In this document: piece by piece, positions 24,909 to 36,940 of the stretch | Position numbering within the stretch: the stretch's first letter is position 1 | How the letters are laid out: every line of letters starts with the position of its first letter | Assembly: GCA_947683625.1 (NCBI GenBank) | Contig: CANTUR010000675.1 | Location: 620,001 to 684,000 of the forward strand | From: Mallotus nudiflorus | Lineage: Eukaryota; Streptophyta; Magnoliopsida; Malpighiales; Euphorbiaceae | Direction of reading: 5' to 3' | Length of the DNA stretch: 64,000 nt | The notes under the pieces: model-generated | Told to the model about the DNA's origin: nothing | The model's input: only the letters and a program-made list of their open reading frames with translations | The model's database searches: none | Position numbers and translations under genes: made by a program

Positions 24909-26246
24909 TTAAGGTTCTTCTTGAGCATCTCCCTCTTGTACATTCATAAAAAGAGGGCTTTATTGAGGAAGAGGTGAAGTGTGTAGTCGAGAAGGAGGAG
25001 GCTAAAATTATTGGAGGTTATAATAGGCATAAAGTTGATGAATATCATACTCCACATAATCCATCCTTTAATCAAAGTGGTCAAGCCTAGCATCAACTCT
25101 ATTAAAACCTATTGTTAAAGTTATATTCAATAATAGACATTCTATTAAAGAGTTGTTGAACCCATGTTGATTCATCTTTAATATTTTGTAAAGTAAAAGG
25201 CCCTTTTACTCTTTTTCTTTGAGGCATTGAGGGTGCTTGAGCACTTGGTTATTGTTGTTCTTCACCAAGTGCTTCCCCTTTAAGGCTAAAAGTGTCATGC
25301 ATTTAATGTTTTCAAGGTCTTGAGCAAGCTCCTTATAAATTTCTTTATTTTCATCTTTCCATAACCATTGCTCTCCAACTTTCTTAAATTGGTTGAAATT
25401 TTTTAGAAAATTCTCATAAAAAAAAGAGTGGGGAATAGAGTCTTGAGAGAATGTGTTAATGTGAAAATGGGTAGCAATTTTAGTGATGACTCCTTTCAGA
25501 CATTTACTACCACTCACACTATCACTTATTAGCCAAAGGCACCATTGAAGCCATATACCCAACTTAACATTAATGTGGTCCTCGATACAATTAAGCAAAA
25601 AAAGGTCATCAAAAGAAATAAATTTATTGCTTAAGCCCCCTTGCATGAATGGAATAAGTTATGAATCTATACATGTACCAAGGCCTTTTGAAGAAAGAGA
25701 GGAGGATTTGGTCTGACTACAAAGGGTCAATATTATGATTGATGTTATTGAGCTAAAGTTATAAGGAGACCATATGGTATTAGATTAAAGAAGTCCCTTT
25801 TATTTGAACCTAAAAAGAGTATCAAAATTGTTGGTGCATAGAAAACAATCCCTACCCCTTAATTTGAATCTCATACTATAGAGAGGGTTTTGGTCATCAA
25901 CATGGTTGGTTCTTAAGTAATAAAAAGAGAGAAATTCACACACTAAGGAAGGAACTGTGGGTTGATGATCATAAGCGAGATTGAGAATACCTATATTTTT
26001 AAGAAGTTCCTTCACTTCATTAAAAAATCCAAGCTTCTTAAGTTCAACATTGGACATATAACGAGAAGGGATGATGTTGCATTTTAAAAAGGCGACAAGG
26101 TGAATCTTTATTTTAGTAAAGGTGTAGGATAATGGAGGGCTTTTCTTAGGTTAGTCTTTGGTTGCTCTTCTTCTTTAAGAAGAAAAAGAAGAAGAGGAGG
26201 CTTCTTATTTTTACCTTTGACTTCTAATAGACTTCTTGGGAGCCAT
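24909..26246 (-). pseudogene. env-like / putative plant transposon ORF of element C, degenerate
   Basis: From ATG 26246 (MAPKKSIRSQR) the minus strand encodes, with a few stops, one recognisable protein. NLAYDHQPTVPSLVCEFLSFYYL (split open piece 25800-26057) is followed by RGRDCFLCTNNFDTLF, then a 146-residue open piece (25206-25646) with DDLFLLNCIEDHINVKLGIWL. The tail is Pro-rich and acidic and ends QEGDAQEEP. The order fits the putative plant transposon domain (Transposase_32-like, from memory) carried after pol by SIRE-type elements. Its function is unknown, and I see no convincing signal peptide or membrane segment. Confidence 0.65.
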
Positions 26247-27049
26247 TGATGATGGTAGTAGCAAGATTTAAAGAAAAGAAAAGGAGAATAAGGAAAGAAA
26301 GGAAGAAGTGATAAAAAGAGAATGGATGTGAATTGAGTGAATTTTAAGAATTTATGAGCAAAGCCAGAAGAGATATTAAAATAAGGTACTTATAGATAAA
26401 AATTTTCAATTTTGGCCATTAGAGGAGTGAAAAATCAATAGTCAAAAGTGTAGAGTCGTTGGACTTATGAGAGGTATGAATAAGTATTGAAAGGTACAAA
26501 ACAAATGGTTTCCTAGATCTATCAGACTCCACTTATGATCGTTATGGGTCCATCACGAGCGTGAGGAGACCTCATAACACTATCTCATGGTCATGAGCAG
26601 GGATTGTGAGGAGCTCAGGATCTGAGCATTACAAATGTCACAATCCTTATTTAAGGCTGTAACGATCGTGAGCAAAGTATAGGATAGTCCCTAACTTTTA
26701 AAAAATTTACAATTAGGTACAAAAACTTTAAAAAATGTGACAATTTAGTCCTTCTGAACTAAATTAATAAAATAAAATTTTTTTAAAAAGGTACAATTTT
26801 TTTCACTTAATAAAGGAATATTTGTAATAATTCTTGCTCATGCAAAGGTCAAGTGTTATTGATGGACTTTTTAATATTTGTATGACTAATAATTAATCTT
26901 TGGATCAATTTCAAAGATTAATTATTAATTTACAAGATGAAGCATGAAGAAGAAAAAAATGTGAACATAAATTGGCAGATATTACAACCCATATGATTGA
27001 GGCACATAGCAACACAATTTAAATGAATGATTAAGCAAATGCAAGAATT

Positions 27050-28075
27050 ATCTCAAGCTAGATCTATCCAACATACCAAGTTTTTGCTTTATATAGTTTA
27101 ATCTCTCCTTATTGAGAGGTTTAGTAAAACTATTCACAAGTTGATTGTTAGTGTTAATGAAAACAAGTGAGATATCTCCACTTTGAACATGATCATGCAA
27201 GAAATGGTGCCTAATATCTATATGTTTAGTTATAGAATGTTGAATAGGATTTTTACTAAGGTTGATTACACTTGTATTGTCACATTTAATAGCAATGTGA
27301 TCAATCTTAACGTTGAAGTCCTTAAGTTGTTATTTTTGCCATAAAACTTGTGAGCAATAATAACTAGCCACTACATACTCACCTTTGATCATGGACAAGG
27401 CAATTGAATCTTGTTTTCTTACTAAACTAAGAAACTAAGCATTTTTCTAAGAATTGATAAGTTCTAGAAGTGCTCTTTCTATTTAATAAACTACTGGCAA
27501 AGTTTGTATCCAAATAAATAATAAGGTTAAAGGAAACACTCTTAGGGTACTAAAGGCTTAAATGCATGGTTCCTATAAGATACTTAAGGATTCTTTTAAC
27601 TACTTTTAAATGAGATTTCATAGGACATGATTGAAATCTAACACATAAGTAGGTAGCAAACATAATGTCGAGTCTACTAATGGTAAGATAGAGATGGGAA
27701 CCAATCATACCTTTAAATCACTTCTCATCAATCAACTTTCCACTTTCATCCTTGTAAATTTTAGTGTTGGTGCTCATTAGAGTCTTGCTTACCTTAGCTC
27801 CATTTGTTCCAAACTTCTTAAGGATGTCCCTTGTATGCTTAGCTTGATTGATGAAGATCTCATCTTCTCCTCACTTGATTTGGAGACCAAGAAAGAACTT
27901 GCATTCTCCTATCAAGCTCATCTTGAATTTGTCTCTAATATTTCTAATTTTAATAGTCTTCCTTTTATAATATCTCCAAAGGTGACATTTCCACCATCTT
28001 TATCTTTAAAAGAACTAAATTGATCCTTATCACCTGTCATACGTCTTGAACATCCACTATTTAAGTACCATTAGC
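27050..28075 (-). pseudogene. pol remnant of element C: protease joined to RT end and RNase H
   Basis: Protease: WYLNSGCSRRMTGDKDQF at about 28025-28075, where the catalytic Asp of the usual YLDSGCS motif is Asn. About 110 bp later the frame reads FKMSLIG-C-FFLGLQIK, which belongs to the last third of copia RT. The text goes on to DILKKFGTNGAKVSKTLMST and, near 27170-27250, QHSITKHIDIRHHFLHDHV, the end of RNase H. The integrase and the RT catalytic core are missing, so an internal deletion joined PR to RT near 27930. Confidence 0.82.
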
Positions 28076-28665
28076 TTTTTGATTTTGTGGACTTCAAGCT
28101 TACCTAAATGATAATAAATTCAAACATCTTTTTGAACTGAAAACTTTATTGGTGTAATTTATTTAGTTTTAAATTAATCCAAAGGTAACAATTGTAAGTG
28201 TAATCTTCTATAAAAGCATGCATTGCTAGTGTCACCTTTGGTCATATAATAAAAGCATATAATATTAACAAACCTATTTCTTCTAGATATATAATTGTGT
28301 TTGCCATTACAATATTTCATGTTTTTCTTATAATGTTCATATTTACCAAATTATGCATGAAAGTTTTGTAAAAGCTTCCTAGGCTAGTTATGTGTCCTAA
28401 GATGCATATGAGATAAACATTTACAAGGTTGTGTGTAATAAGATTGTAAAGCATGCTTTGAATTATTATTTTAAGTGTACAAAAATGCACACTTGGGTTG
28501 AGGTCTGTTGTCATTTTCCTTGACCTTTTAAGTCATTAAAGGTTTAGTATTTGAAGACTTATCATTGACTCTAAAAGATTAAGACTTCTTAATTATAGTC
28601 TTATCATATTATGGAGAAGAGATAGAAGCATCACAAATAGCTTTGACAAATTTTATATGTGATAA

Positions 28666-28667
<2 letters not shown>

Positions 28668-28732
<65 letters not shown>

Positions 28733-28738
28733 CAACAA
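28668..28738. repeat. (TAA)n microsatellite inside element C
   Basis: About 20 TAA units followed by a few CAA units, lying between the gag coiled-coil piece and the protease remnant. Confidence 0.95.
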
Positions 28739-28739
28739 G

Positions 28740-30150
28740 AATAAAAGATTCCATTTGAGTATCCAAGTTCATGGAACTTTTGGGAATTCAGAAGACTATC
28801 AAGAGTTTCTTTTCATTTTTTAAATTCAGAGATAGACTTTTTTTTAGAGTCTAACATTACTTTAAAAAGCTTTTAATTTTCATCACTAGCTTTTTTGAGT
28901 TCTTCTTTTAAGAAAGTGAAATTCTTTAAATCACTAGTAAGCTTTTCATTTGATAAAATCATTTTTTAAATCATTTTTTAAAATCTCAAATTCTTTGGAT
29001 AATTTTGAGAGTTCATGCTTGTAGAGCTTCTTTTTAAAGAGTAAGGTCTTGCACTTAAGCATGTGTTTTCTCATAATAGAGCTCTCATCATCATCATTGT
29101 CATAATCATCATAAGAAGAATGAGAAGTGGATGGCACCTCATTGTTGTCTTGAAGTACTATAAGTAAAGATTAGCTACTTTTTGTTGCTCCTATTCTTTT
29201 CTAAATTAGAGGAATCATCCTAATAAGCTTTAAATTTCTTCTTCTTATCCTTTGCTCCTTTTCCCTTGAACTTCAATTTTGGACACTCACTTCTAATGTG
29301 TCTTAGTTTCTTATAGCAAGTTACTTCCTTGTTCTTCTTATCTTAAAACCTTTTATTGTCTTCTAATTTTAAGAAGCTTTTTCTTTTAAAAATTTCTTAA
29401 ATCCTCTACTGATCATGGAAATTTCATTATCCTTTTCCCTAGAGTTGATCAGACTCTCAGTGTCACTTACTTTTTGAAAGGCTTTTCATGCAATGACTTT
29501 CATCTTTGACTTCCTTCTCATCCTCTCTTGGTCTCAAGGTGAGATCATGTGTGAGAAGCATCCTAATAAGGATATCAATGGAAAGCTTTGAGGTCATGAG
29601 CTTTATAAATTGAAATAACTCTAGATTCATAATCCTTCTTAGGTAAATGTTCTTAGAATTTTAGTATTTACTTCTTCCTTGAAATTTTTTTTTCCAAGTT
29701 TCTTGAGGGTAGTAAGAAGAGTTTTAAGGTTGTTTGTCATGTCCATTATTGATTCTTGAGGCTTCATTTTATAGAGCTCATATTCATATACATAAAGTTG
29801 AACCTTCTTTCTCCTTACTTGAATATTTCCTTTATACGAATTCTCAAGAGTATCCCAAACTTCTTTGGCAGATTGACAATGTTGAACTTTACCTCCTTCT
29901 TCTCTTAACATAGAGGCAAACAAAATAGTCGTGGCCTTCTTATTCTTGTGATTTTCTTCTTTTTGATCATTTAACCATTGACTTCTTAATATAATTATTT
30001 CAACACCATTAATTATAGCTTTTGGTAGTTCCCATCCTTTTAGTAGAACATCCTAAAGTCTAATTGAGTCACTATCTAAGTATAAATTCATCTTGAACTT
30101 CCAATATGGATAGTCACTACAACCAAAGAAGGGCCTTACAATTAAGTATC
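28740..30150 (-). pseudogene. gag of element C (UBN2-type copia gag), degenerate
   Basis: The minus strand reads FFGCSDYPYWKFKMNLYL near 30090-30140 and then an open 94-residue piece (29639-29923) with CQSAKEVWDTLENSYKG and YELYKMKPQESIMDM. This is the standard copia gag pattern. Further on, CYKKLRHIRSECPKLK (about 29270-29320) is a decayed CCHC zinc knuckle. A coiled-coil, Lys-rich piece (28946-29137) follows. Several stops are present. Confidence 0.85.
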
Positions 30151-30160
30151 AAGAAGTCAA

Positions 30161-30172
30161 GCTCTGATACTA
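30161..30172 (-). other. primer-binding site, element C
   Basis: The minus strand reads TAGTATCAGAGC, one or two changes from TGGTATCAGAGC, the initiator-Met tRNA site used by many copia elements. It lies 8 nt from the 5' LTR edge. Confidence 0.75.
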
Positions 30173-30180
30173 ATTATAAT

Positions 30181-31272
30181 TGCCCTAAGGGGGTGCATAT
30201 GACTTTTAGAATTTAAAAGGTAATTAATAAAGATTAAAAAAAAGATTAAAGGAATAAAAGACAATAACATAAATGTTTAAAGAGTTTAGTTTATTAAATA
30301 AACCTACGTCTCAACTTAACTCTCCCAAGTTAGGATTTTCAACTCACTTCAATTTTTTCACTTAGATTGAACTTTACAACTTGAGTTTTAAGGCTCAACT
30401 CAAACCTTACAAGCAAGATTTTTCTAGAATCACTCTTGAACTAAATTCAGGTGTTTTCTATAGGCTAACATTTAAACCATACAATTAAGAATAAGTTCTC
30501 ACTTCCCTTTTTCCCCAAGAAAATAGATAAAGAAGAATCTTAATTCTATCACACAACTCACTCTTAAAGAGTGTTTATAGTTGGAGATCATAAATCGGCT
30601 ATTGGAGGGCATTTAATTTATCTTCAACCTCCACTATACTACATTTAATGTTATTTAGCTTTTGTAAGAAGAATGCTAGTCATGGTCATTAGGGCATGCT
30701 CACGGTCGTAGCAGCAAAAAATTATAATCGTTAGTGTCAAAAATAGCCATTAGAGTTTAGGTAAAGTAATGTCATCATCAACTCAAGATCAATATAGGGG
30801 ATTATGAGCGGCTTAGAGTTTTTAAAGCTTTAGGGGACTTAAAGGCTCATTATGAAGAGTGATGGTCATAATCACCTCTTGATTGTGATCGTCGCTTGTG
30901 AGTGGTCCAAAGTCTTCAGGCTCTCAAATGACTCTTATCATCATGAGTTGAACAACACCATCATGCTTTGGACCGTTGGTCATGATCCGCTCACAATTAT
31001 GAGTTCACCTTGTAGTGCCTTCATTAATCTTCTACTCGTGAGCTTTGCTCTCAATTATGACAAATTCTCATGATGTTAAATAACTTTTATTTCATCCTTG
31101 GTGTTTGGTCATACTCTAAAGGACTTTAAGAGTGCATTGAATGATCTTTCATGAGCTTTTAACATTTTTAGATAGAGATTGATCTATAATTGCTTAATAA
31201 AATTAATTAGTTTAATCAAATTATTTGTTAAAGTCTAAATATTATGATTGATCATGCACAAGGTCAACATCA
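30181..31272 (-). repeat. 5' LTR of element C
   Basis: It begins TGCCCTAAGG right above the primer-binding site and ends CATCA before AGTAT. Compared with the other LTR it lacks about 110 bp around 30571, where gtgttta is followed directly by tagttgg, as from a deletion at short matching sequence. Confidence 0.85.
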
Positions 31273-32039
31273 AGTATTGTCTGAATTGTGTAAGTCCACT
31301 TGTCAAAGTTATAAGACTTATTAATGATGATGATGGAAAACCAACAATGGGATACATATGTGAAGCCATTGAACGAACAAAAAAGCAAATTGCACAAAAT
31401 TTTTAATCATCAAAAGTCAAAATATAAGCGCATATGGAATATTATTGATTTAAGATGGGAGTTACAACTTCATAGACCACTTCATGCTAGAGGATATTTT
31501 CTTAATCCCAAGTAAATAATTTTTTAAATATTTCTCATTTAAAATTTTATTATTTTTTATTAATTTTTTTATTGTATATTTTTAGGTTTTATTATGATGA
31601 ATCTTTTAAGGCAAATATAGAAATAAAATTTGGCTTGTACAAGACAATAGAAAATTGACCATAGATGTTTTTAGATATCAAAATAAAAGTTAACATAGAA
31701 AATTGACAATAGAAAATAAAAGTTGGCTTGTACAAGACAATAGATATTTCCAGATATCAAAATAAGAATCAAAATTAACCAATAATTAGAAAATTTCAAA
31801 AGAGGAGAATGATCATTTGGCATGAGTATGGCTGTTGCAACTAGAGATAAGAAGCAACCTAGTATTATTTTGATTAAGTATTTGTGTTTGATTTGCAATT
31901 TTCCTCCTTTAATTTACAATTTTCTTTCTTTAAGTCTAATTTAAAAAAAAAAATTCTTAGCTTTATGGTGGGAGAGCTATCGGGAACATCACAAAGAATT
32001 GCAAAGTCTTACTATAAGAGTTTTAAGTCACACATGTAG
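31273..32039 (+). pseudogene. hAT transposase pseudogene, segment 2
   Basis: Directly after the copia element the plus strand reads YCLNCVSPLVKVIRLI, GKPTMGYICEAIERTKKQIA, then IWNIIDLRWELQLHRPLH and ARGYFLNPK. An intron follows (31512-31585; GT to TTTTTAG), then FYYDESFKANIEIKFGLY. Later pieces are FGMSMAVATRDKKQPS and WWESYREHHKELQSL with IRVLSHTC. This is the hAT middle region up to the C-terminal dimerisation domain. A tandem duplication of about 93 bp (31637-31764) and several stops are present. The reading is interrupted at 32039 by a solo LTR. Confidence 0.88.
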
Positions 32040-34787
32040 TGTCACGACCCAAACCGGGAGTCATGACTAACTCTGGGGAGTAGAAATTCTTTCGAATCCG
32101 GAACTTGTAGCAAGCGTTAAAAATAAAAACACATGCAATAATAATATAAAAATATGCCAGAATTAAAACTTTATTTAATATAAAAATAAATCTTTATATA
32201 TTATACATAATAAAAATATTTCATACAATATTTTGATACAAAGTCTCAAACCAAAGTACAACACACATCTATCACAACAACACTACTACTGCAATTTCTA
32301 GAATACAATAAGAGTTCAGATATAAAGTTTATATAGTCTAGTCGGAGCTGCAGAAGACCAACATAAAGTACTACTGGGGAGGTGTGAAAAGGAAGAAGAT
32401 CCTGTAAAAAAAATATTGAGGGGAGTCAGACCTCATTGAGTGAATTATTATAATATCTATACATGCAACCTAAAGTCATATACAGTCAAGTATCAGTATA
32501 ATATTATATATATACATACATTTCACACAGATGCTAAAATCCAATTTTATATAATAAATGTAGAAAAAGTTTATTTAAGTGAAGGATCAAATAGAACCTT
32601 AAAAATATCCGCAACCTCAATAAAAAAAACTCACTAGTCATGCAGGCTTATTTAATTCCAAAGTAATTCTCTTATTCCATTTTGGACAATAGACTGGCCC
32701 CGAGATATTAAGTCAATCGAGCTCCTGCAATCTCATTGTCAGTGTAATTGGCCCCGAGACACTAGGTCAATCGAGCTCCCGCAATCACACTACTCACTCA
32801 TTGCAATTCTCATTAATTAATCAATCAGATCTCTCCTTAAATAAATCTCATAATGACAAATTCTAAATCTAACGCACTTGTACATACACAATCCTAATGC
32901 AGCCCATTAGGTAGCACGTTCTACTGATATCCTTCAAATAAATTGTGTATTTATGAGAAATAATAAAATGCATAATTAAAACATAATGGCATCCATTTTA
33001 TAAAGAAATATACCAATTATATCCCAAATATATACCAAGCATATACTAAAAATATTCTGAATATATATGTCACATATATAGCAAAATATACCAAATATAT
33101 ATTAAGAATATACCAAATATATATGTTACATATATATTAAAATATTCCAAAAATATATTAAAAGTATAACAAAAATATACTAAATCATTTAATAAGATAA
33201 TTCACATTTAAACACAATATGGAAACATAGATGCTCATAATCATGTATCCTATATGCAATGCATATATAAAATAATAACTCATAGGTTTGTGTTCCTCTA
33301 GACAGACTCGACAGGTCTGGTTTGATAGGCCTCGGTCTCGGCGCAACTATAGAAAAATATAATAATAATGATATCAAAATAAATCCTTAACTTTACACTT
33401 TTAGAAATTCTAAAGGAAGACTCGATCTAGACACGACTCGACCACAAAACCAAAAACTCAATATCGATCCGACGTCACGTTTTACGAGAATTTTATCAAA
33501 AATTTGACAGAGTCTCTTTTGAAAAATGAACGTCTCTCTACTGAAAGTAAAGTCGATCCTGTAAGTAAATACACTTCTAAAATCACAAATGCACAACACC
33601 TCGGGTTGGAACCCCGAACTACACAATTTCTCAACTGAGGATCACAGTTCGCAATAAAAATCAATATTTAATATTAATATAATAAAAATCATTAAAATCT
33701 ATAAGCATCAATAATAAACCACAATACAATTTATTTAAATAACAAAAACATTAAAGCTAATTATTTTCAAATTAGTTAATAAAATTTCAAATAAATCATA
33801 TAATATTAATAAAAATCCAAATTTTCAATTATTTGAAATTAACTAGTAAAATTCACAATTAATTATTTAAATAGTTTAAATATATAATAAAAATAGTTAA
33901 AAATTCATTTAATCACAAAAATAGTAAATAAATTTATTATTTGAATATATTTTCAAAATTTATTATTAATTAGTTAAAATCTGTAAATAATTCGTAAAAA
34001 TTATTTTAATACTATTTATTATTCCAAAATTATTCAAAACATACTAATTAACAATAATTTCAATTAAAATATCAAATTCACTAATTTATATTAGTTTTTC
34101 CAAAAATTAAATTTTCACATAAACTTTTGAAATTTCATAGTAAATAATCGGGACACAATTTTCATGAACTTCCTTTACAAACTATATTCAAATAATCCAA
34201 ATAATTTATTAAAAATAAAAATATTTTCCGATGAGGGTCACCGGAACAGTGACTTGCCGGAAAATTCAAACCTCAAAAATCAAATTAATTCCAAAAAATT
34301 CAACAAAAATATATTTACATAGATTAAGCTATACACAACAACTTTTCTAAAGGCATTAAGCCTAAATCACAAGAAATCAAGCTAAAAAAAAAAAAAACTA
34401 AAAGTTGGCCTAAATAAAAATTCAAGAAAACTTACAATCGGGACATTCTAAGCTTAAACCAATCTTATAATTAGTTTGCCCGGAACTAGAGGATTCAAAC
34501 AAGCTCAGGAATGCAAGCTGGAGCTGCTGGAATCACCATGGGCAACGAGTTGACCATCATTGCTGCTGTTTTTGTTTCTGCTAGTTTTCAATGAGGGACA
34601 GGTGTGTTGGAGGCGGCGGAAAGGTGAAGGGAAGGAGGGGGGGGTGATGGTGGTGGGTGGTGGCAGTTGATGGACACCGACAGGGCTAGGGTGGTGGCGC
34701 ACAGTGACGAGAAGAGAAGAAGAAAAAAGGAAAGAAAAAAAGAAAGAGAAGAAAGAAAAAAGAATACCAAAAAAAAATACTGTCCTA

Positions 34788-34790
<3 letters not shown>

Positions 34791-34828
<38 letters not shown>
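34791..34828. repeat. (TA)n microsatellite in solo LTR
   Basis: About 18 TA units inside the 32040-35141 LTR. The open frames here (34588-34991) are shadows of this and the neighbouring TAA/CAA tract. Confidence 0.95.
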
Positions 34829-34834
<6 letters not shown>

Positions 34835-34875
34835 ACTTTAACATATATATAATACACCACATAAACACATGCGTA

Positions 34876-34877
<2 letters not shown>

Positions 34878-34931
<54 letters not shown>

Positions 34932-34985
34932 CAACAACAACAACAACAACAATAACAATAACAATAACAATAATAATAATAATAC
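34878..34985. repeat. (TAA)n/(CAA)n microsatellite in solo LTR
   Basis: About 36 trinucleotide units: TAA, then CAA, then AATAAC/TAA interruptions. It gives a poly-Leu frame on the minus strand that is not a gene. Confidence 0.95.
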
Positions 34986-35141
34986 TAACATTAATATTTT
35001 TAAATACTAATAACTTCCTTTACACAATAAAATATTTAAAATAAAATTCACAAATAATTATAATATATAAAAATTTAAAATATTTTTAACATTGAATATC
35101 GCAAAATAATTTTTAATAATTTAAAATAAAAGATCATTACA

Positions 35142-35630
35142 TGTAGTGCTATGGGATGTGGAAGAGAATTGGAGCACATTTGAGCATGTACATTCCAAAA
35201 AGAGAAATTAGTTGGTACAACAAAAATTAATGTTCTTGTGTATGTCAAGTATAATATTCAACTTGAATTAAGACAAGGAAAGAAAAAAGGAAAGAAAGTG
35301 GAGAGACATATGATCCTCTTTGTTTGAGTGACGTGGAGTCCGATGAGGAATGAATCAATGAAATTGAAGATCCTTGTTTATCTCAAGATATCTCACGGAT
35401 GGACATGAATCAATGTTTTGAACATGATAGAAGACTTAGGTCAAGTAACAAAAGAAAATAGATAAATATTATATGTTTAATATATATATATGATTGTTCA
35501 AGATGAAATGATTGATGATTTAGATATGGATAATTGTGAGAAAGAAAATGAAGATGAAGGAAAACAAGAAAAATTGACTATATTACAAGACAAATAAGAC
35601 AATAAAGATGATGGACTTGATTCACTTGAC
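35142..35630 (+). pseudogene. hAT transposase pseudogene, segment 3 (C-terminal dimerisation region)
   Basis: Right after the solo LTR the frames read TCSAMGCG, then FEHVHSKKRN, LVQQKLM, VKYNIQLELRQGK, and YDPLCLSDVESDEE. These match the end of the hAT family C-terminal dimerisation domain and its acidic tail. Stops and frameshifts are present. Acidic Glu/Asp-rich coding-like DNA continues to about 35630. Terminal inverted repeats and the 8-bp hAT duplication were not found. Confidence 0.82.
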
Positions 35631-36940
35631 CTTTTCAGACGTTGATTTCATGGGTTGATTTTATTAGTGACTTATTTTCATCTTTTAGATGGTACCTTCA
35701 ATTTGAAAATGATACAAGTAAAACAATTAAAAATATATTTTTTTTAATTTAGAGATATATACTTAATTTTTTTTAATCCACATAATATGTTGAAGAACTT
35801 CATAATATTTAATAGAAATATATTTATTATATGAATATATATTATTTTCAAATAATACTATAGTTCTAAATTGAATCTTACGATTCAATTCAATTCTCAA
35901 TTCACAAATAAAAGTTTCTGATTCTTGATTTGAATCTCAATTTGACAACTATGATTGTAGTTAACTACTAAATATTACATATTTAATAGTAAAATGTAAT
36001 TTATTAAGAAAAATTCAAATATTTATATCAAAATTAAAAATTTGAGACACAATTGTTACAAATTGAAAATGTTGGGCTTTTTTATGCAACTATGTAGTTT
36101 ATGCAGCAATAGAGCCCACATCAATTATGCCACCTAAGACGTCACGTTAACACCTTCATTCAATTTTGACCAAGATTAATTTTGAACTATATTTGCTACA
36201 TGGATTTGCCAAATTGGGATATTTTTACAACTGAGACATTTTAAAGGTGGGTTAAAATTGCAACTAGTCAAATAGATTTGGATTATTTAAACTATTAGCA
36301 CTATATATATATATATATGGAAAACTTTTTTGGAAAAAAAAAAATCTTTTACTTAGTAATAAAAATAACACTATAATTTATTTGAATGATTTAATTTTAA
36401 TCTATAGATCTAAATTTTCATCAGATTTTTTTTGAATGAATTATATTAACTAAAATTTTCATTTAAATTTAATTCTCAACAATTTTAAAATTTTAGAACT
36501 CTAAAATTTCACCAAAATAATTAAAATAAATCATAGATTCATATTATTAGGATGAAAAACATATTTCATGGAGGCAATTAAAAAATAAATTGATAATTTA
36601 TTTTTATTTCAATTGTACTTTTACAAATTAAAAAATTAACTTATTTTATTTTATAAGTAAAAATTTATATTTTGCACAAGAGTTAAATTACAATGTCTTT
36701 TATAGAGTTTTATTTATTTGTTTATTGAGATTGCAATCCAATAATTTTTTACCATACGTTGAAGAAAAATATTAATTTCTTCATTAAAAAAATAACATTA
36801 CTCAAATAATTTTTTATTTCTTTATTTTGATTTGAGCATTATAAAATAGATATATTTGTAATCGTGTTTATGATTTTTCCATTATTTGGACGGTTTCTAC
36901 TGTTTTGGAAAACAAATACACACCTATTAATTTTTTAATT
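35631..36940. other. AT-rich DNA, nothing recognised
   Basis: Low-complexity AT-rich DNA with no open frame worth reporting. It includes a short (TA)n at 36302-36318. The 3' end of the hAT element probably lies in its first part, but no inverted repeat was identified. Confidence 0.5.

Larger units (their letters stand above)
23116..31272 (-). mobile_element. SIRE-like Ty1/copia retrotransposon inserted in the hAT gene, internally deleted (element C)
   Basis: Two direct LTRs (23116 to about 24298; 30181-31272) flank an internal region read on the minus strand as PBS, gag, protease remnant, RT end, RNase H, env-like ORF, 3' repeats and polypurine tract. The flanks are AGTAA at 23111-23115 and AGTAT at 31273-31277, matching at 4 of 5. 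hAT coding sequence continues on both sides, which independently fixes the boundaries. Integrase and most of RT are missing. An env-like ORF after pol is a known trait of the Maximus/SIRE lineage. Confidence 0.88.
32040..35141 (-). repeat. solo LTR of a long-LTR Ty3/gypsy element (Tekay/Del-like), inserted in hAT coding DNA
   Basis: It begins TGTCACGACCC and ends ATTACA, with a perfect 5-bp duplication TGTAG at 32035-32039 and 35142-35146. Removing the LTR and one TGTAG joins IRVLSHTC to SAMGCG, as expected for a hAT dimerisation domain. No PBS, gag or pol is present, so this is a solo LTR of 3102 bp, left by recombination between the two LTRs of an element. Read on the minus strand it starts TGTAATGATC and is promoter-like near its (TA)n tract. 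The lineage call rests on LTR length and termini only. Confidence 0.88.

Noticed and set aside
24909..26246. Interpreting the third ORF of the copia element as a true viral envelope gene
   Set aside because: No signal peptide, fusion or membrane segment is visible; only its position after pol resembles env, so it is called env-like.
34588..34991. Open frames on both strands, including a long poly-Leu frame
   Set aside because: They are translations of (TA)n and (TAA)n/(CAA)n microsatellites within a solo LTR.
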